Positions 9,408-18,031 of a stretch of DNA of 64,000 nt are shown piece after piece. The DNA comes from an uncultured Acidobacteriota bacterium (lineage in GTDB: Bacteria > Acidobacteriota > Blastocatellia > Pyrinomonadales > Pyrinomonadaceae), in assembly GCA_937859595.1 (NCBI GenBank), contig CALMAH010000036.1, positions 62,001 through 126,000 on the forward strand, given 5' to 3'. The position numbers and the translations under genes were made by a program. The notes beneath the pieces are model-generated. The model had not been told where the DNA came from, ran no database searches, and was given only the letters and a program-made list of their open reading frames with translations. The stretch's first letter is position 1, and every line of letters begins with the position of its first letter.

Positions 9408-10969
9408 TTCCCGCCGATAAGATCACCCTCGGTTAGGTTAGCCACTTTTTTCGCTGTCGGAGATACCAGTGCTATCGCTACCCTGGGTTTCCCAGCTATA
9501 TAAGTCCTTACATAACGGTTAATGTCGGCACGGGATACGGCGCGCAGATTTTTGTGGTAGTCCCGAAAATAGTCGATACCGGTAGAAGACCACCAGAAGC
9601 CCAGCGTGTGGGCATACTCGCTTGGTTTTTCCCGGTCAAAAAGATCATTCGCCTCAAGTATGTTCTTCGAGTTCTCGAGTTCCTCATTTGTGTAGTACCT
9701 AGGGTTGTCGAAAAGTGCGACCTCTGCATAGAGGGCCTTGAGCGCTGCTTTAGCCTTGTCGGCTGTCGTGATCATGAACATCGTTATCGGCCCGACGTTC
9801 CGCTGTGTGTAGTAATTGATCGCCGCGGCTGAAGCGAGGCCGCTGTCAACCAGATTCCGCTGAAATCGGTGGTCCGGTTGCGAAAGAATGTACGAGAAAA
9901 CGTCTGCTGCGTAGGTGGAAGCATCGTCCTTACCGATGGATGGGCCGTGCCACCCGATCTGGATAAACACATTCTGGCCGTCTGCCTCGTCCTCAGTGCC
10001 GATATTCTTCTCGATCACGACACCCTCACTTTTTTTCAGCGGCGGATGTTCAACAAGCGGGAACTCCTCAAAAGGATCCGCTTTTCTCGGTTCCCAACTT
10101 CCCAGAATATTCTCCGCCAGCTTGAAAACCTGGTTCGGGTCTGCGCTTCCGGTCACTACAAGGGCCGCGTTATTTGGAAAATAATATCGGGACTGTATTA
10201 GCCTCATCTGGTCGGTCGTGGCCGCTGCTACGGTCTCGCGCGTACCGCCCGGATTTTTGCGGGTAGGATACTTGTAAAAAAGACGATCGTTGGTTTCGCG
10301 GAATAGATATGTGAAAGGGTTCGATTCGTTGCGCTCCAGTTCACCGATCACCACCAGCTTTTCATTCTCAAATTCCTGTTCGTCGAACATCGGATAACGC
10401 GCGGCATCATTTATGATCCTGATCGCCGTCGCCAGATTCTGGCTTGTGGTAGTGAAGTAATAGTTTACGACCTCTTCGCGTGTCGTGCCGTTATTGGCAA
10501 TACCGAGCCGATGCACGTCCTGAAGATAGCTCACGTCGCCTATCTGTTCCTTAAGTCGCATCGGTTCGTCGCAGATCGGGTTTCTGCCGCCCCGAAGTAT
10601 GAACGGTTCGCATTGCGCAAGCAGAGCGGCCATCGTCGGCTTGAAAAACATATGTTCGTAGAGATGCGATAGGCCATTGAGTTCAGGCGGTTCAGTGAAA
10701 GAACCGTTTCTGACCGCCAACTCGACCGTAACGATAGGAACGCTCATATCCGGAAGCACGATCACCTCAAGGCCGTTCGTGAGTTTACGGTTCACGAACG
10801 GAACGGCGTAAGCCGGTCTCTCAGCTGCCTTTGCAGGAGCCGCCGCCGGAGCTTGTGGAGCAGGCCGCTGAGCAGGTCGCCGTTGTGCATCTGCGGCCGC
10901 TGCCCCAAGCGAAAGGAGCAGCAAAAATGAAAATAAAGAACGTGTCAAAGCTAAAACCCCCATTCGCAC
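9404..10969 (-). CDS. M16-family zinc metallopeptidase, catalytic subunit
   Basis: A periplasmic peptidase of the pitrilysin family. An N-terminal signal segment (LFSFLLLLSLGAAAADA) is followed by an Ala/Pro/Arg-rich linker. The inverted zinc motif HLYEH is intact, and the downstream glutamate helix ENEKLVVIGELE supplies the third ligand. Between the two lies an extra segment of about 45 residues containing two cysteines (CEPF and PICDEP), longer than the usual spacing and perhaps disulfide-bonded. It is the first gene of a two-gene unit with its inactive partner. GTG 10969 and ATG 10963 are both possible starts. Substrate unknown. Confidence 0.9.
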   Translation of the reverse strand: MRMGVLALTRSLFSFLLLLSLGAAAADAQRRPAQRPAPQAPAAAPAKAAERPAYAVPFVNRKLTNGLEVIVLPDMSVPIVTVELAVRNGSFTEPPELNGLSHLYEHMFFKPTMAALLAQCEPFILRGGRNPICDEPMRLKEQIGDVSYLQDVHRLGIANNGTTREEVVNYYFTTTSQNLATAIRIINDAARYPMFDEQEFENEKLVVIGELERNESNPFTYLFRETNDRLFYKYPTRKNPGGTRETVAAATTDQMRLIQSRYYFPNNAALVVTGSADPNQVFKLAENILGSWEPRKADPFEEFPLVEHPPLKKSEGVVIEKNIGTEDEADGQNVFIQIGWHGPSIGKDDASTYAADVFSYILSQPDHRFQRNLVDSGLASAAAINYYTQRNVGPITMFMITTADKAKAALKALYAEVALFDNPRYYTNEELENSKNILEANDLFDREKPSEYAHTLGFWWSSTGIDYFRDYHKNLRAVSRADINRYVRTYIAGKPRVAIALVSPTAKKVANLTEGDLIGGK

Positions 10970-11085
10970 AGAGCGACTACCGTCGGAAACAGACCGCTCC
11001 GATCTTGACCAGATAGAAAAACGAGCCCTTGCCAGAGCAAAGGGCCGCCCATTAATATTTAATCTAGCATACGGAGATCAAATAT

Positions 11086-11313
11086 ATGGAACGTGACAAT
11101 TTGATGCACGGAGCCCGCACCGCGTTGAATCGAGATGAGAAAATTCGTGCGTGGGCGGAAAATTATCTGAAAGAAAAAACCCGGGCTGAAAAGAACGAGC
11201 TTTCCGAAGAAGAGTTCGAGACCTACTGGAAATACCACAAACCGGAGATAATCCACGCCGGCGCCGCCGAAGCAATGGCGGCATTTCGCGAAACACGAAG
11301 GCCGGAAGGATGA
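11086..11313 (+). CDS. Small charged hypothetical protein
   Basis: Seventy-five residues rich in Glu, Lys and Arg with no signal peptide or membrane segment, predicted to be helical (EKIRAWAENYLKEKTRAEK). ATG 11086 follows GGAG at 11072-11075. It is divergent from the M16 pair and convergent with the peptide transporter. No family recognised; codon use and a ribosome site support it as a real gene. Confidence 0.5.
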   Translation: MERDNLMHGARTALNRDEKIRAWAENYLKEKTRAEKNELSEEEFETYWKYHKPEIIHAGAAEAMAAFRETRRPEG

Positions 11314-11390
11314 AACTATGGAAAAGTGATGGAGATCTGCAACTGAAAAGAGCATCTGTCCTTCACTTTTCCGCGCATTCCTTTTCTGGT

Positions 11391-12977
11391 TTACTCCACG
11401 TTTTCCCCTGGAACCTCCTGTGTCGGATCCAACGGTTTCTCAACACCCTTTCGTTCCTTCATCATCCGGCCTATCGGAACAGCAAGAATAACCAGCAGTA
11501 CCGCGGCCCCGCCCAGGAACAAGGACGTCGTGGTAAATAGCTTGGGCATGAGTTCGAGTTTTTCGGGGTCAACGTTGCCGGCAACAAGGCCACCTATTAA
11601 ATTGCCGAGGGCAGAAGCTATGAACCAGATACCCATTATCTGGCCGACGAAACGTTTGGGCGAGAGCGTTGTCATAGACGAGAGCCCGACTGGACTGATG
11701 AAAAGCTCACCGAGCGTCAGAAACAAGTAGAACGTTACCAGCCACATCGGCGAGACCCTGATGCCGTTTCCACCTATGACGACGTTTGCCGCAAAGATCA
11801 TTATCAAGAAGCTCACTGCCGCAAAGCCCAGGCCGATAGCGAACTTCAACGGGCTTGAAAGAATGATCTGTCGTCGCCCGAGAAACGTCCAGAAACCTGC
11901 AATTACAGGGGCAAGCAAAATAATAAAGAGCGAATTGATGGTCTGGAACCATGTCGCCGGCACTTCAAATCCGCCGATCATTCGCTCGGTGAAGTCGAAC
12001 GCGAAGAGGTTGAGGGCGGTAGGAGTTTGCTCAAAGGCAGACCAGAATATTGCGGCAAAAACGAAGAGCACCGCAATTACGACAACCCGCTTTTTCTCGT
12101 CGCTCGAAAGTCCGCCGAAAATGAAAAGATAAGCGAAATATGCAAAAGCGATCGCGATCAGTGCGTACGCGAGATATGTACCGACTACGGGTGCGTTTAT
12201 AGTCAGAACGCCCGTCGCCACCAGGACAATAACCAGTGTGAGTATTGCTAGGCCAATTCCTGTGAACAGCTTGACTTGAGTCTGTTGTTTTGCCTGAACG
12301 ACCGGATCAGGATGGCGTGACGGTTCGGAGCCGATATTCGCAAGGGTTTTCGGCGACATCAGCCAGAACTGCAGAAGTCCGATAAACATCGCAACGCCGG
12401 CCGCGCTAAAGCCCCAATGCCATCCGATCTGCTCGCCGAGAAATCCTGTTATGAACTGGCCGATCAATGCACCGATATTGATGCCCATGTAGAAGATCGA
12501 GAACCCAGCGTCCTGTCTGGCTCCACCTTCAGGATAGAGGTCACCGACCATTGCCGATATGTTCGGCTTCAGAAGTCCTGTACCAAGAACGATAAATACC
12601 AGCCCGAGGAAGAATGGCAATTTATGTTCAACAAGGCCCGAAATACCGATCGTCAAATGGCCGAGCGAGATCAAAGCGCCTCCATAAAGAACCGCTCTCC
12701 TCAAACCCAACAGCTTGTCGGCGATCCATCCACCGGGGAGGGATGCGAGATATACGCACGAGGCATAGATGCCAACGATGGCCCCGGCTTCGCTCCTATC
12801 CCAGCCCCATCCGCCTTGCATTACTGCTGCGACCATGAACAGCGTAAGCAGAGGCCTCAGCCCGTAAAAAGAAAACCGTTCCCACATCTCTGTAAAGAAC
12901 AGCGTGGATAGGCCCTTTGGATGGCCGAAAAAACCGCCCGTAGAGTTTGCCTGGTTGGCATCATTAGCAGCGCTCAT
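11391..12977 (-). CDS. POT/PTR2-family proton-coupled peptide transporter
   Basis: This inner-membrane major-facilitator protein imports di- or tripeptides with protons. The family signature ExxERFxYYG is present near the N terminus as EMWERFSFYGLR, and the PTR2 loop appears as GGWIADKLLGLRRAVLYGG. About twelve to fourteen hydrophobic segments are visible over 528 residues, the normal length. ATG 12977 is preceded by a spaced GAGG. It sits opposite the small gene at 11086 and divergent from the DUF4328 gene at 13138. Together with the M16 peptidase pair it could support peptide use, but they are not in one operon. Confidence 0.92.
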   Translation of the reverse strand: MSAANDANQANSTGGFFGHPKGLSTLFFTEMWERFSFYGLRPLLTLFMVAAVMQGGWGWDRSEAGAIVGIYASCVYLASLPGGWIADKLLGLRRAVLYGGALISLGHLTIGISGLVEHKLPFFLGLVFIVLGTGLLKPNISAMVGDLYPEGGARQDAGFSIFYMGINIGALIGQFITGFLGEQIGWHWGFSAAGVAMFIGLLQFWLMSPKTLANIGSEPSRHPDPVVQAKQQTQVKLFTGIGLAILTLVIVLVATGVLTINAPVVGTYLAYALIAIAFAYFAYLFIFGGLSSDEKKRVVVIAVLFVFAAIFWSAFEQTPTALNLFAFDFTERMIGGFEVPATWFQTINSLFIILLAPVIAGFWTFLGRRQIILSSPLKFAIGLGFAAVSFLIMIFAANVVIGGNGIRVSPMWLVTFYLFLTLGELFISPVGLSSMTTLSPKRFVGQIMGIWFIASALGNLIGGLVAGNVDPEKLELMPKLFTTTSLFLGGAAVLLVILAVPIGRMMKERKGVEKPLDPTQEVPGENVE

Positions 12978-13137
12978 TTGTTTTCCTCGAATAAGATTTG
13001 ATTATTGAAGAGAGTTAGCGAGAATATATCAGATAAATCGTTTATCCAAAAGCAATTGCCGAACTTTTCAGTCACTGGGCGATGTGATTGAATATAACTG
13101 TCTCTCCGCCGGACTCTAAAGAAAGGAGAAACTGCCA

Positions 13138-13848
13138 ATGATCGACCACTACAGGACTCCCCGTACGCTTTCTTTGTTTACGGTTATCTTGCTCGCTTGC
13201 CTTGCTTTGCTTGATGTTCTTGGAGCCTTGGTCGGTTTTGGACTGATTGCAACCCCTGACCTGACGTTTGAGATCGAGGACGGAGTCCTTACCTCAGTTT
13301 GGCTTATGCTTTACGGTCTCCTGGCGTTGCTCAAACTGCCCCTATATATTGCGACGATAGTATTCTTCCTGTGTTGGTTGTACCGGGCCCATTACAATCT
13401 TCAGTTTCTTAAACCTGGAGTGTTGAATTTTACTTCCGGCTGGGCTGTTGGCTGGTGGTTCATACCTATTGCAAATCTCTTTATGCCCTTCAAGGCAGTA
13501 CGCGAAGTCTGGAGTGAAAGCGACCCGGATGTTTCGGACGAACCCGAGATCTTCTCGGCTACCTTCCAAAGTGCGCCGACGTACATGGCCTTTTGGTGGG
13601 GGGCCTGGATACTTTCAAATGTTTTGGAGAATATCAGTGGACGTCTATACGATCCCGACAGGCTCGACGATCTCTCGTCGTTCGGGACCTTGTCCATCTT
13701 TTCAGGCATTCTGGGAGTTGTCGCGGCGAGCCTTGCGATAATGTTGGTCATGGACATCACCAACCGGCAGGAGAAGCGCTATGCCGCGATCGGAACGATC
13801 GCTACGGCCGCAACGCCGCCCCCTCCACCGATGTTCCATCAGGGATGA
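13138..13848 (+). CDS. DUF4328-domain membrane protein
   Basis: An integral membrane protein with about five hydrophobic segments. The central stretch has the DUF4328 pattern: FLCWLYRAHYNLQFL, then TSGWAVGWWFIPIANLFMPF, then REVW. A short Pro-rich tail ends the protein. ATG 13138 follows AAAGGAGA with good spacing. The function of DUF4328 is unknown; members are often near serine/threonine kinases or secretion genes, but neither is adjacent here. It is followed by the tRNA pair and appears monocistronic. Confidence 0.85.
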   Translation: MIDHYRTPRTLSLFTVILLACLALLDVLGALVGFGLIATPDLTFEIEDGVLTSVWLMLYGLLALLKLPLYIATIVFFLCWLYRAHYNLQFLKPGVLNFTSGWAVGWWFIPIANLFMPFKAVREVWSESDPDVSDEPEIFSATFQSAPTYMAFWWGAWILSNVLENISGRLYDPDRLDDLSSFGTLSIFSGILGVVAASLAIMLVMDITNRQEKRYAAIGTIATAATPPPPPMFHQG

Positions 13849-13907
13849 GATTTGGCAGGAATGGCGGTTGCTATACGACCGGTTATCGCTTAGTATTTTA
13901 GGTTCGT

Positions 13908-13983
<76 letters not shown>

Positions 13984-14007
13984 TTTCCTAGTTTTCGGAG
14001 CAATAAT

Positions 14008-14082
14008 TGGTAGCGCGTACGGGAATCGAACCCGTCTTTCAAGATTGAGAATCTTGCGTCCTAACCGATAGACGAACGCGCC
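14008..14082 (-). tRNA. tRNA-Glu (CTC anticodon)
   Basis: On the minus strand, acceptor GGCGCGT (14082-14076) pairs with ACGCGCT (14018-14012). The anticodon loop centre is TTCTCAA, giving CTC, and the T-arm is ACGGG-TTCGATT-CCCGT. CCA is encoded at 14010-14008. The first acceptor pair is G-U. The gene is tail to tail with the CAT tRNA, 24 bases apart. Confidence 0.94.
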
Positions 14083-14204
14083 TCAAGCCAAGGCCTCAAT
14101 TTTCCCGCAGAACCCTTAGATTTGCAAGTGAAACTCGAAGACACACACGCTCGGATAGCGGTTCGAATTGCCAGTGCCCCGGGGTCGTCTCTGGAAAGAA
14201 AACG

Positions 14205-14654
14205 TCAGAAAGAGAATGTATATGTAAACCCCGGATTGCGTCCGCGTATCATCAGAAACGTTAGTGCGTGTGTGTCGTTAAAGGTGTAGGTGAGCCCGGG
14301 ATGGACCTTTACCCCGTCAAACTGTACCAGCGAAGAAAGATCTTCTCTGATCCGGATGTTCAGTCCGCCTATTGCTCTGAACCGCTTTTCGTAGGTTCCG
14401 TAAACCACCCCGCCATACGGGGCGATCGGCAGGCCCGTCCAGTGTTGGAGATCTTTGCTCAGTGTGGCGTAAAGACTTGTTCCTTCGGGCGTCCCTATCC
14501 TGTCAGAGCTTACTCCCAGGACCACTGCGGGGCGATTGACGGTCTCGGTAACCGGAATGAACGTCACCAGCGGATGCACTTCCCCGACCCTCGGGTTATA
14601 TTCCACTCCGATGTGAAATCGCGGATGCCAGCGGAAGATCAACGTCGAACGCAC
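14205..14654 (-). CDS. Putative beta-barrel-like hypothetical protein, start uncertain
   Basis: The protein has alternating strand patterns (HIGVEYNPRVGEV, TSLYATLSKDLQHWTGLP, LTYTFNDTHALTFLMIRG) and ends in a Phe-terminated strand TYTFSF, as outer-membrane barrels do. The only usable start codon is GTG 14654. However, the frame stays open and protein-like for about 30 codons upstream (including NPKRYTAGFRLISGQ) until a stop near 14745, just past the end of the thioredoxin gene. The gene may therefore be a truncated or 5'-damaged barrel. It lies downstream of and in the same direction as the TlpA-like gene. No family recognised. Confidence 0.45.
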   Translation of the reverse strand: MRSTLIFRWHPRFHIGVEYNPRVGEVHPLVTFIPVTETVNRPAVVLGVSSDRIGTPEGTSLYATLSKDLQHWTGLPIAPYGGVVYGTYEKRFRAIGGLNIRIREDLSSLVQFDGVKVHPGLTYTFNDTHALTFLMIRGRNPGFTYTFSF

Positions 14655-14759
14655 TGATGCCCTGTCGACCTGTCCTGAGATAAGCCTGAATCCTGCCGTG
14701 TACCGTTTTGGGTTATCGGCCGTCCCCCGGACAGCCTGGCCTTCGCCCGGTCAGACCGG

Positions 14760-15659
14760 TCAGGCGGGAACAAGCGATGAACGCGGGCGTTTCTGCTCAC
14801 CGAGCTTGGCATTACGTTCGGATTCTTCAACAGCCGGAAGCAGCAGACGGTCAAGCACCTGCCTCATCTCCTTAGGGTCGATCACGCCGATGTGCCGCCA
14901 TACTATCTTTCCTTCGCGGTCAACTATCACCGTTCCCGGAAGCACGCTCCCTACTCCGAACCGTTCTGTGTCCTCGGTTGTTGCTCCGAGCCATACGGGA
15001 AAGTTGATCCCTACCTCCCTTACGAACGAAAGCACCTTTGCCGTGTCTGCGGCCGTATCCGCAGATGCTCCGATCACCTGCACGCCCAACGGAGCGTAAT
15101 CGTTCTGTATAGACGCGAGATCAGGCATTTCAGACCTGCAGGGTTCGCACCAGGTCGCCCAGAAGTTAACGACCGCTACTCTCCCTCGAAACGAGGAGAT
15201 GTCCTGTGCCGTTCCTGCCAGGTCTTTTAACGAAAGCACGGCATTATCTGAGACCGATCTCACGGGAGCCGCAGGACGCTCGACGCCCCTCAGCGAATCT
15301 ACCCGGACGATCTGCTTATCTTTCTCCGCTCTCAATGTCCCTTCTATCTCAACGAAAGCTGGAACGTGTGAGAGAAAGTCATTCCCCTTAGTCTCAAACT
15401 TTCCTCGCTCAAGGATATAGAGCCTGAATCCACCAGGTTCTTCTACGGCCAATGCCTGGGGGATGCCTTCATCGGCACATTCGATGGCACATTGAATATC
15501 GGCGGCGTCTCCGTAGGGCGTCTTCTTTCTATCCGATGCCTCGAACCAACAGATCGAACACACCACCTGTCCGATCAGTTTGACGCGTTCGTTTTGTTGA
15601 GCAGAAAAACCCAGCGGCATCAACAGGAATACGCCGATTGCAGTTAGCATTGATCTCAT
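14760..15659 (-). CDS. TlpA/ResA-like exported thioredoxin-fold protein
   Basis: An envelope thiol-disulfide oxidoreductase. A signal peptide covers about 20 residues. The first half is a separate domain with cysteines CSICWFEA and QCAIECADEG, perhaps a metal or disulfide module. The second half is a TlpA-type thioredoxin domain with active site FWATWCEPCRSEMP and the cis-proline loop LPGTVIVD. Such proteins keep cytochrome or copper-site cysteines reduced. Genes for two Cys-containing secreted proteins follow upstream in the same direction, so a joint role in metal or thiol handling in the periplasm is plausible but not proven. Confidence 0.85.
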   Translation of the reverse strand: MRSMLTAIGVFLLMPLGFSAQQNERVKLIGQVVCSICWFEASDRKKTPYGDAADIQCAIECADEGIPQALAVEEPGGFRLYILERGKFETKGNDFLSHVPAFVEIEGTLRAEKDKQIVRVDSLRGVERPAAPVRSVSDNAVLSLKDLAGTAQDISSFRGRVAVVNFWATWCEPCRSEMPDLASIQNDYAPLGVQVIGASADTAADTAKVLSFVREVGINFPVWLGATTEDTERFGVGSVLPGTVIVDREGKIVWRHIGVIDPKEMRQVLDRLLLPAVEESERNAKLGEQKRPRSSLVPA

Positions 15660-15694
15660 TCTTCTTCAGTATAAACCGGCCGGAAAAAGCAATT

Positions 15695-15720
15695 GGGGCG
15701 TGAATTCTTACTCACGCCCC
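15695..15720 (-). terminator. Terminator of the Cys-rich protein gene
   Basis: A perfect nine-pair stem of GGGGCGTGA (15695-15703) and TCACGCCCC (15712-15720). Reading the minus strand, the hairpin is followed by AATTGCTTTTT, a T-rich tail that fits termination of the gene at 15737. Confidence 0.7.
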
Positions 15721-15736
15721 GGGAAACTTGATACCT

Positions 15737-16150
15737 CTATGCTTCGGTTTCTTTCTTGGCCGCACAGCAGCACGCCCCGCCGCAGCATTCGGTCTTGGCA
15801 CTGTCAGAGCCGGTAACGGCAGTCGCGTCGTCCGAGTTGCCCTCGGCATTCTTCATCGGGCAAGAATCGCCGCAGCAGTCACAACAGGTCTTGCCATCGT
15901 GCGAGGCCGTTGTGCGTTCTCCGTGCTTCATCTTGCACGAATCTCCGCAGCATGATTTTGAGGCGTGTTCCGCCATATGCCCGCCTTTTGCCTTCGCCTT
16001 CATCGGGCAGGAATCAGCCCCTTCCGTCTTACAGCAGGATGCTTTTGCAGCGATCTCTGAAACAGATGTGCCGGTGTTCAATGCATAAACAGCAGCGGCC
16101 AGGCCGAGAACGGCCATAATTGAAGCAACAACAAAAATTCTTCTTTTCAT
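15737..16150 (-). CDS. Exported cysteine-rich putative metal-binding protein
   Basis: A signal peptide or anchor (FVVASIMAVLGLAAAVYAL) is followed by about 110 residues containing 16 cysteines. They fall in repeated modules of the form CC...(G)DSC(P/K)MK: ASCCKTEGADSCPMK, SCCGDSCKMK and CCDCCGDSCPMK, ending with ECCGGACCC. His and Met residues accompany them. This is metallothionein-like in composition, so binding copper or another soft metal outside the cytoplasm is a reasonable inference. AGGAG precedes the ATG, and a TATAAT (minus strand, 16224-16219) lies about 70 bases upstream. No known family recognised. Confidence 0.7.
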   Translation of the reverse strand: MKRRIFVVASIMAVLGLAAAVYALNTGTSVSEIAAKASCCKTEGADSCPMKAKAKGGHMAEHASKSCCGDSCKMKHGERTTASHDGKTCCDCCGDSCPMKNAEGNSDDATAVTGSDSAKTECCGGACCCAAKKETEA

Positions 16151-16244
16151 TTTTATAACTCCTGATTAGTTCTAACGATATTCGCCTCTCCGCAACACAG
16201 CGGAGCGCGGGTAAGGACATTATAGGGACAGAACTTGGGCAGGA

Positions 16245-16676
16245 TTAGATCAGGAGTGCACAATTACGGATGCAAAGCCGGGAACCGTGTTTAGGCGGTG
16301 GCCTGTAATGGCTAACAGAAACAAATCGAAACTGGTATGCAGCCACAAAGCGGCGACGTTCCGTTTCTTCAATCCGCTCCGGCTGCGCATCACGTTCTTT
16401 TAGTTCTGCAGAGGCGAGCGGAGCCGAGATAATAGAAAGTGGCAGCCGGCAGCAGTCAAGTGAAAGCCCGTTTATTGCCTCAGTTTTCTCAGCTGTCTGG
16501 ATCGTTAAGTTACAGTGATCCGCCTTTCGCGCCAGCGGACAATGGTCTGCGTCCGCAATTTCGAAATTCTCGCAATAGGCGAGACAAGCCGCCCCGCCCG
16601 CGTTTAGACAAACAAATGTTAGGAGAAATATTGCAAGGACTTTTGATGTTCGGTGGTATGCGTACATCACGAACAT
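16245..16676 (-). CDS. Secreted hypothetical protein with paired cysteines
   Basis: A 143-residue protein with an N-terminal hydrophobic signal (KVLAIFLLTFVCLNAGGAACLA) and scattered cysteines in the mature part (YCENFE, DHCPLA, DHCNL, DCCRLPL). Several are next to His or Asp, suggesting disulfides or metal contacts. The C-terminal part is rich in Arg and Glu. It precedes the Cys-rich protein gene in the same direction, 94 bases apart, with a promoter-like element between, so the two may be co-regulated rather than strictly co-transcribed. Function unknown. Confidence 0.55.
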   Translation of the reverse strand: MFVMYAYHRTSKVLAIFLLTFVCLNAGGAACLAYCENFEIADADHCPLARKADHCNLTIQTAEKTEAINGLSLDCCRLPLSIISAPLASAELKERDAQPERIEETERRRFVAAYQFRFVSVSHYRPPPKHGSRLCIRNCALLI

Positions 16677-16697
16677 TGTATCAGAGTTCGAACCTGT

Positions 16698-17798
16698 CTA
16701 CACGTTAAATCGGAAATTCACTACGTCGCCTTCCTTCATGATGTAATCTTTTCCTTCTAGCCGCACGAGGCCTCGTTCCTTTGCGGAGTTCATTGAACCG
16801 CAGGCAACGAGTTCGTTGTAAGAGACGATCTCAGCACGGATAAAACCACGCTCGATATCTGTGTGTATGACGCCTGCGGCCTGCGGAGCCTTCGTCCCGA
16901 CGGGGATCGTCCATGCCCGCACTTCCTTTTCGCCGGCGGTCAGAAAGCTCATCAGCCCAAGCATGTTATATGCAGCACGGATCAGCTCGTCCACTCCGCT
17001 TGAGTCCAACCCTAGATCCTTCAGATAGTCAGCACGGTCAGCCGGGTCGAGCGCAACCAGCTCAGCTTCGAGCTTTGCACAGATCGGCACAACATCGGAG
17101 TTTTCCGCTGCGGCATACTCCTTTACCTTTTGGATGTGCGGGTTCGAGGCCGGGTCAGCCAGCGAAGCCTCATCAACATTGGCTGCGTAGATGGTCGGTT
17201 TTGACGTCAACAGAAACCATTTTCTTACTAATTCGGCCTCATCGTCGGTCAGGTTCGCAGCGCGGACAGGCCGTCCTTCTACGAGGACGGGCATTATCTT
17301 CTCAATTATCTCAATTTCACGCTTCGCTTCCTTATCGCCTGACTTTATCCCCCGCGCTGCCTTTTCCTTTCGCTTCTCGACCGATGCCAGGTCGGCGAGT
17401 GCCAGCTCGATCTGGATCGTTTCTATATCACGGACGGGATCGACCGAACCTTCTACATGAACAATGTTCGAGTCCTCAAAACATCTGACGACCTGAATGA
17501 CGGCATCTGTCTCGCGAATGTTCGCCAGAAACTGGTTGCCCAGCCCTTCGCCCTTAGAAGCTCCTCGCACCAGGCCTGCAATATCAACGAATTCCACAGT
17601 TGCAGGAACCACGCGCTGTGCCTTGTTCATCTTTTCAAGCACCGCAAGCCGCTCATCCGGTACAGGCACGACACCAACATTCGGCTCAATGGTCGCAAAG
17701 GGATAGTTTGCAGCCAGTGCGGCCTCTTGCGCCGTAAGGGCATTGAAAAGGGTAGATTTTCCTACGTTGGGCAGCCCAACAATTCCTGCTTGAAGCAT
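16698..17798 (-). CDS. ychF: YchF/OLA1-family redox-responsive ATPase
   Basis: A cytoplasmic P-loop protein of the Obg-like family that binds ATP rather than GTP and associates with ribosomes. The P-loop GLPNVGKST is at the N terminus, switch residues DIAGLVRGAS follow, and the usual NKxD is replaced by NVDE, the hallmark of YchF. The TGS-like C-terminal domain ends FRFNV. The length of 366 matches the family (about 363). GAGGAC lies just before ATG 17798. Often next to pth; here it is alone, divergent from the diguanylate cyclase. Confidence 0.97.
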   Translation of the reverse strand: MLQAGIVGLPNVGKSTLFNALTAQEAALAANYPFATIEPNVGVVPVPDERLAVLEKMNKAQRVVPATVEFVDIAGLVRGASKGEGLGNQFLANIRETDAVIQVVRCFEDSNIVHVEGSVDPVRDIETIQIELALADLASVEKRKEKAARGIKSGDKEAKREIEIIEKIMPVLVEGRPVRAANLTDDEAELVRKWFLLTSKPTIYAANVDEASLADPASNPHIQKVKEYAAAENSDVVPICAKLEAELVALDPADRADYLKDLGLDSSGVDELIRAAYNMLGLMSFLTAGEKEVRAWTIPVGTKAPQAAGVIHTDIERGFIRAEIVSYNELVACGSMNSAKERGLVRLEGKDYIMKEGDVVNFRFNV

Positions 17799-18031
17799 TA
17801 TTCGTCCTCGGCGGCAGTAGCCAAAACTACGTATTCTACAGTTATGGCACTAGATATGCCAGCCGCCGCTGAGCTTGCGCCGGCGATCACCGCGCGGGAT
17901 CGAGAACGAGGCATCAATTGCTGCTTTTTTCTGCCAGAATGAAGAGACGTGATGAAAACTCTGGAAATTTTCAAATCGGATAGGTTATTCTATTTATTAG
18001 GCTTACGGTTTGCCTGAACCAGCCCGTTTCT

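Noticed and set aside
11024-11046. Hairpin GCCCTTGC/GCAAAGGGC before the small gene at 11086
   Set aside because: No T-run follows on either strand and it is not after a gene end, so it is not called a terminator.
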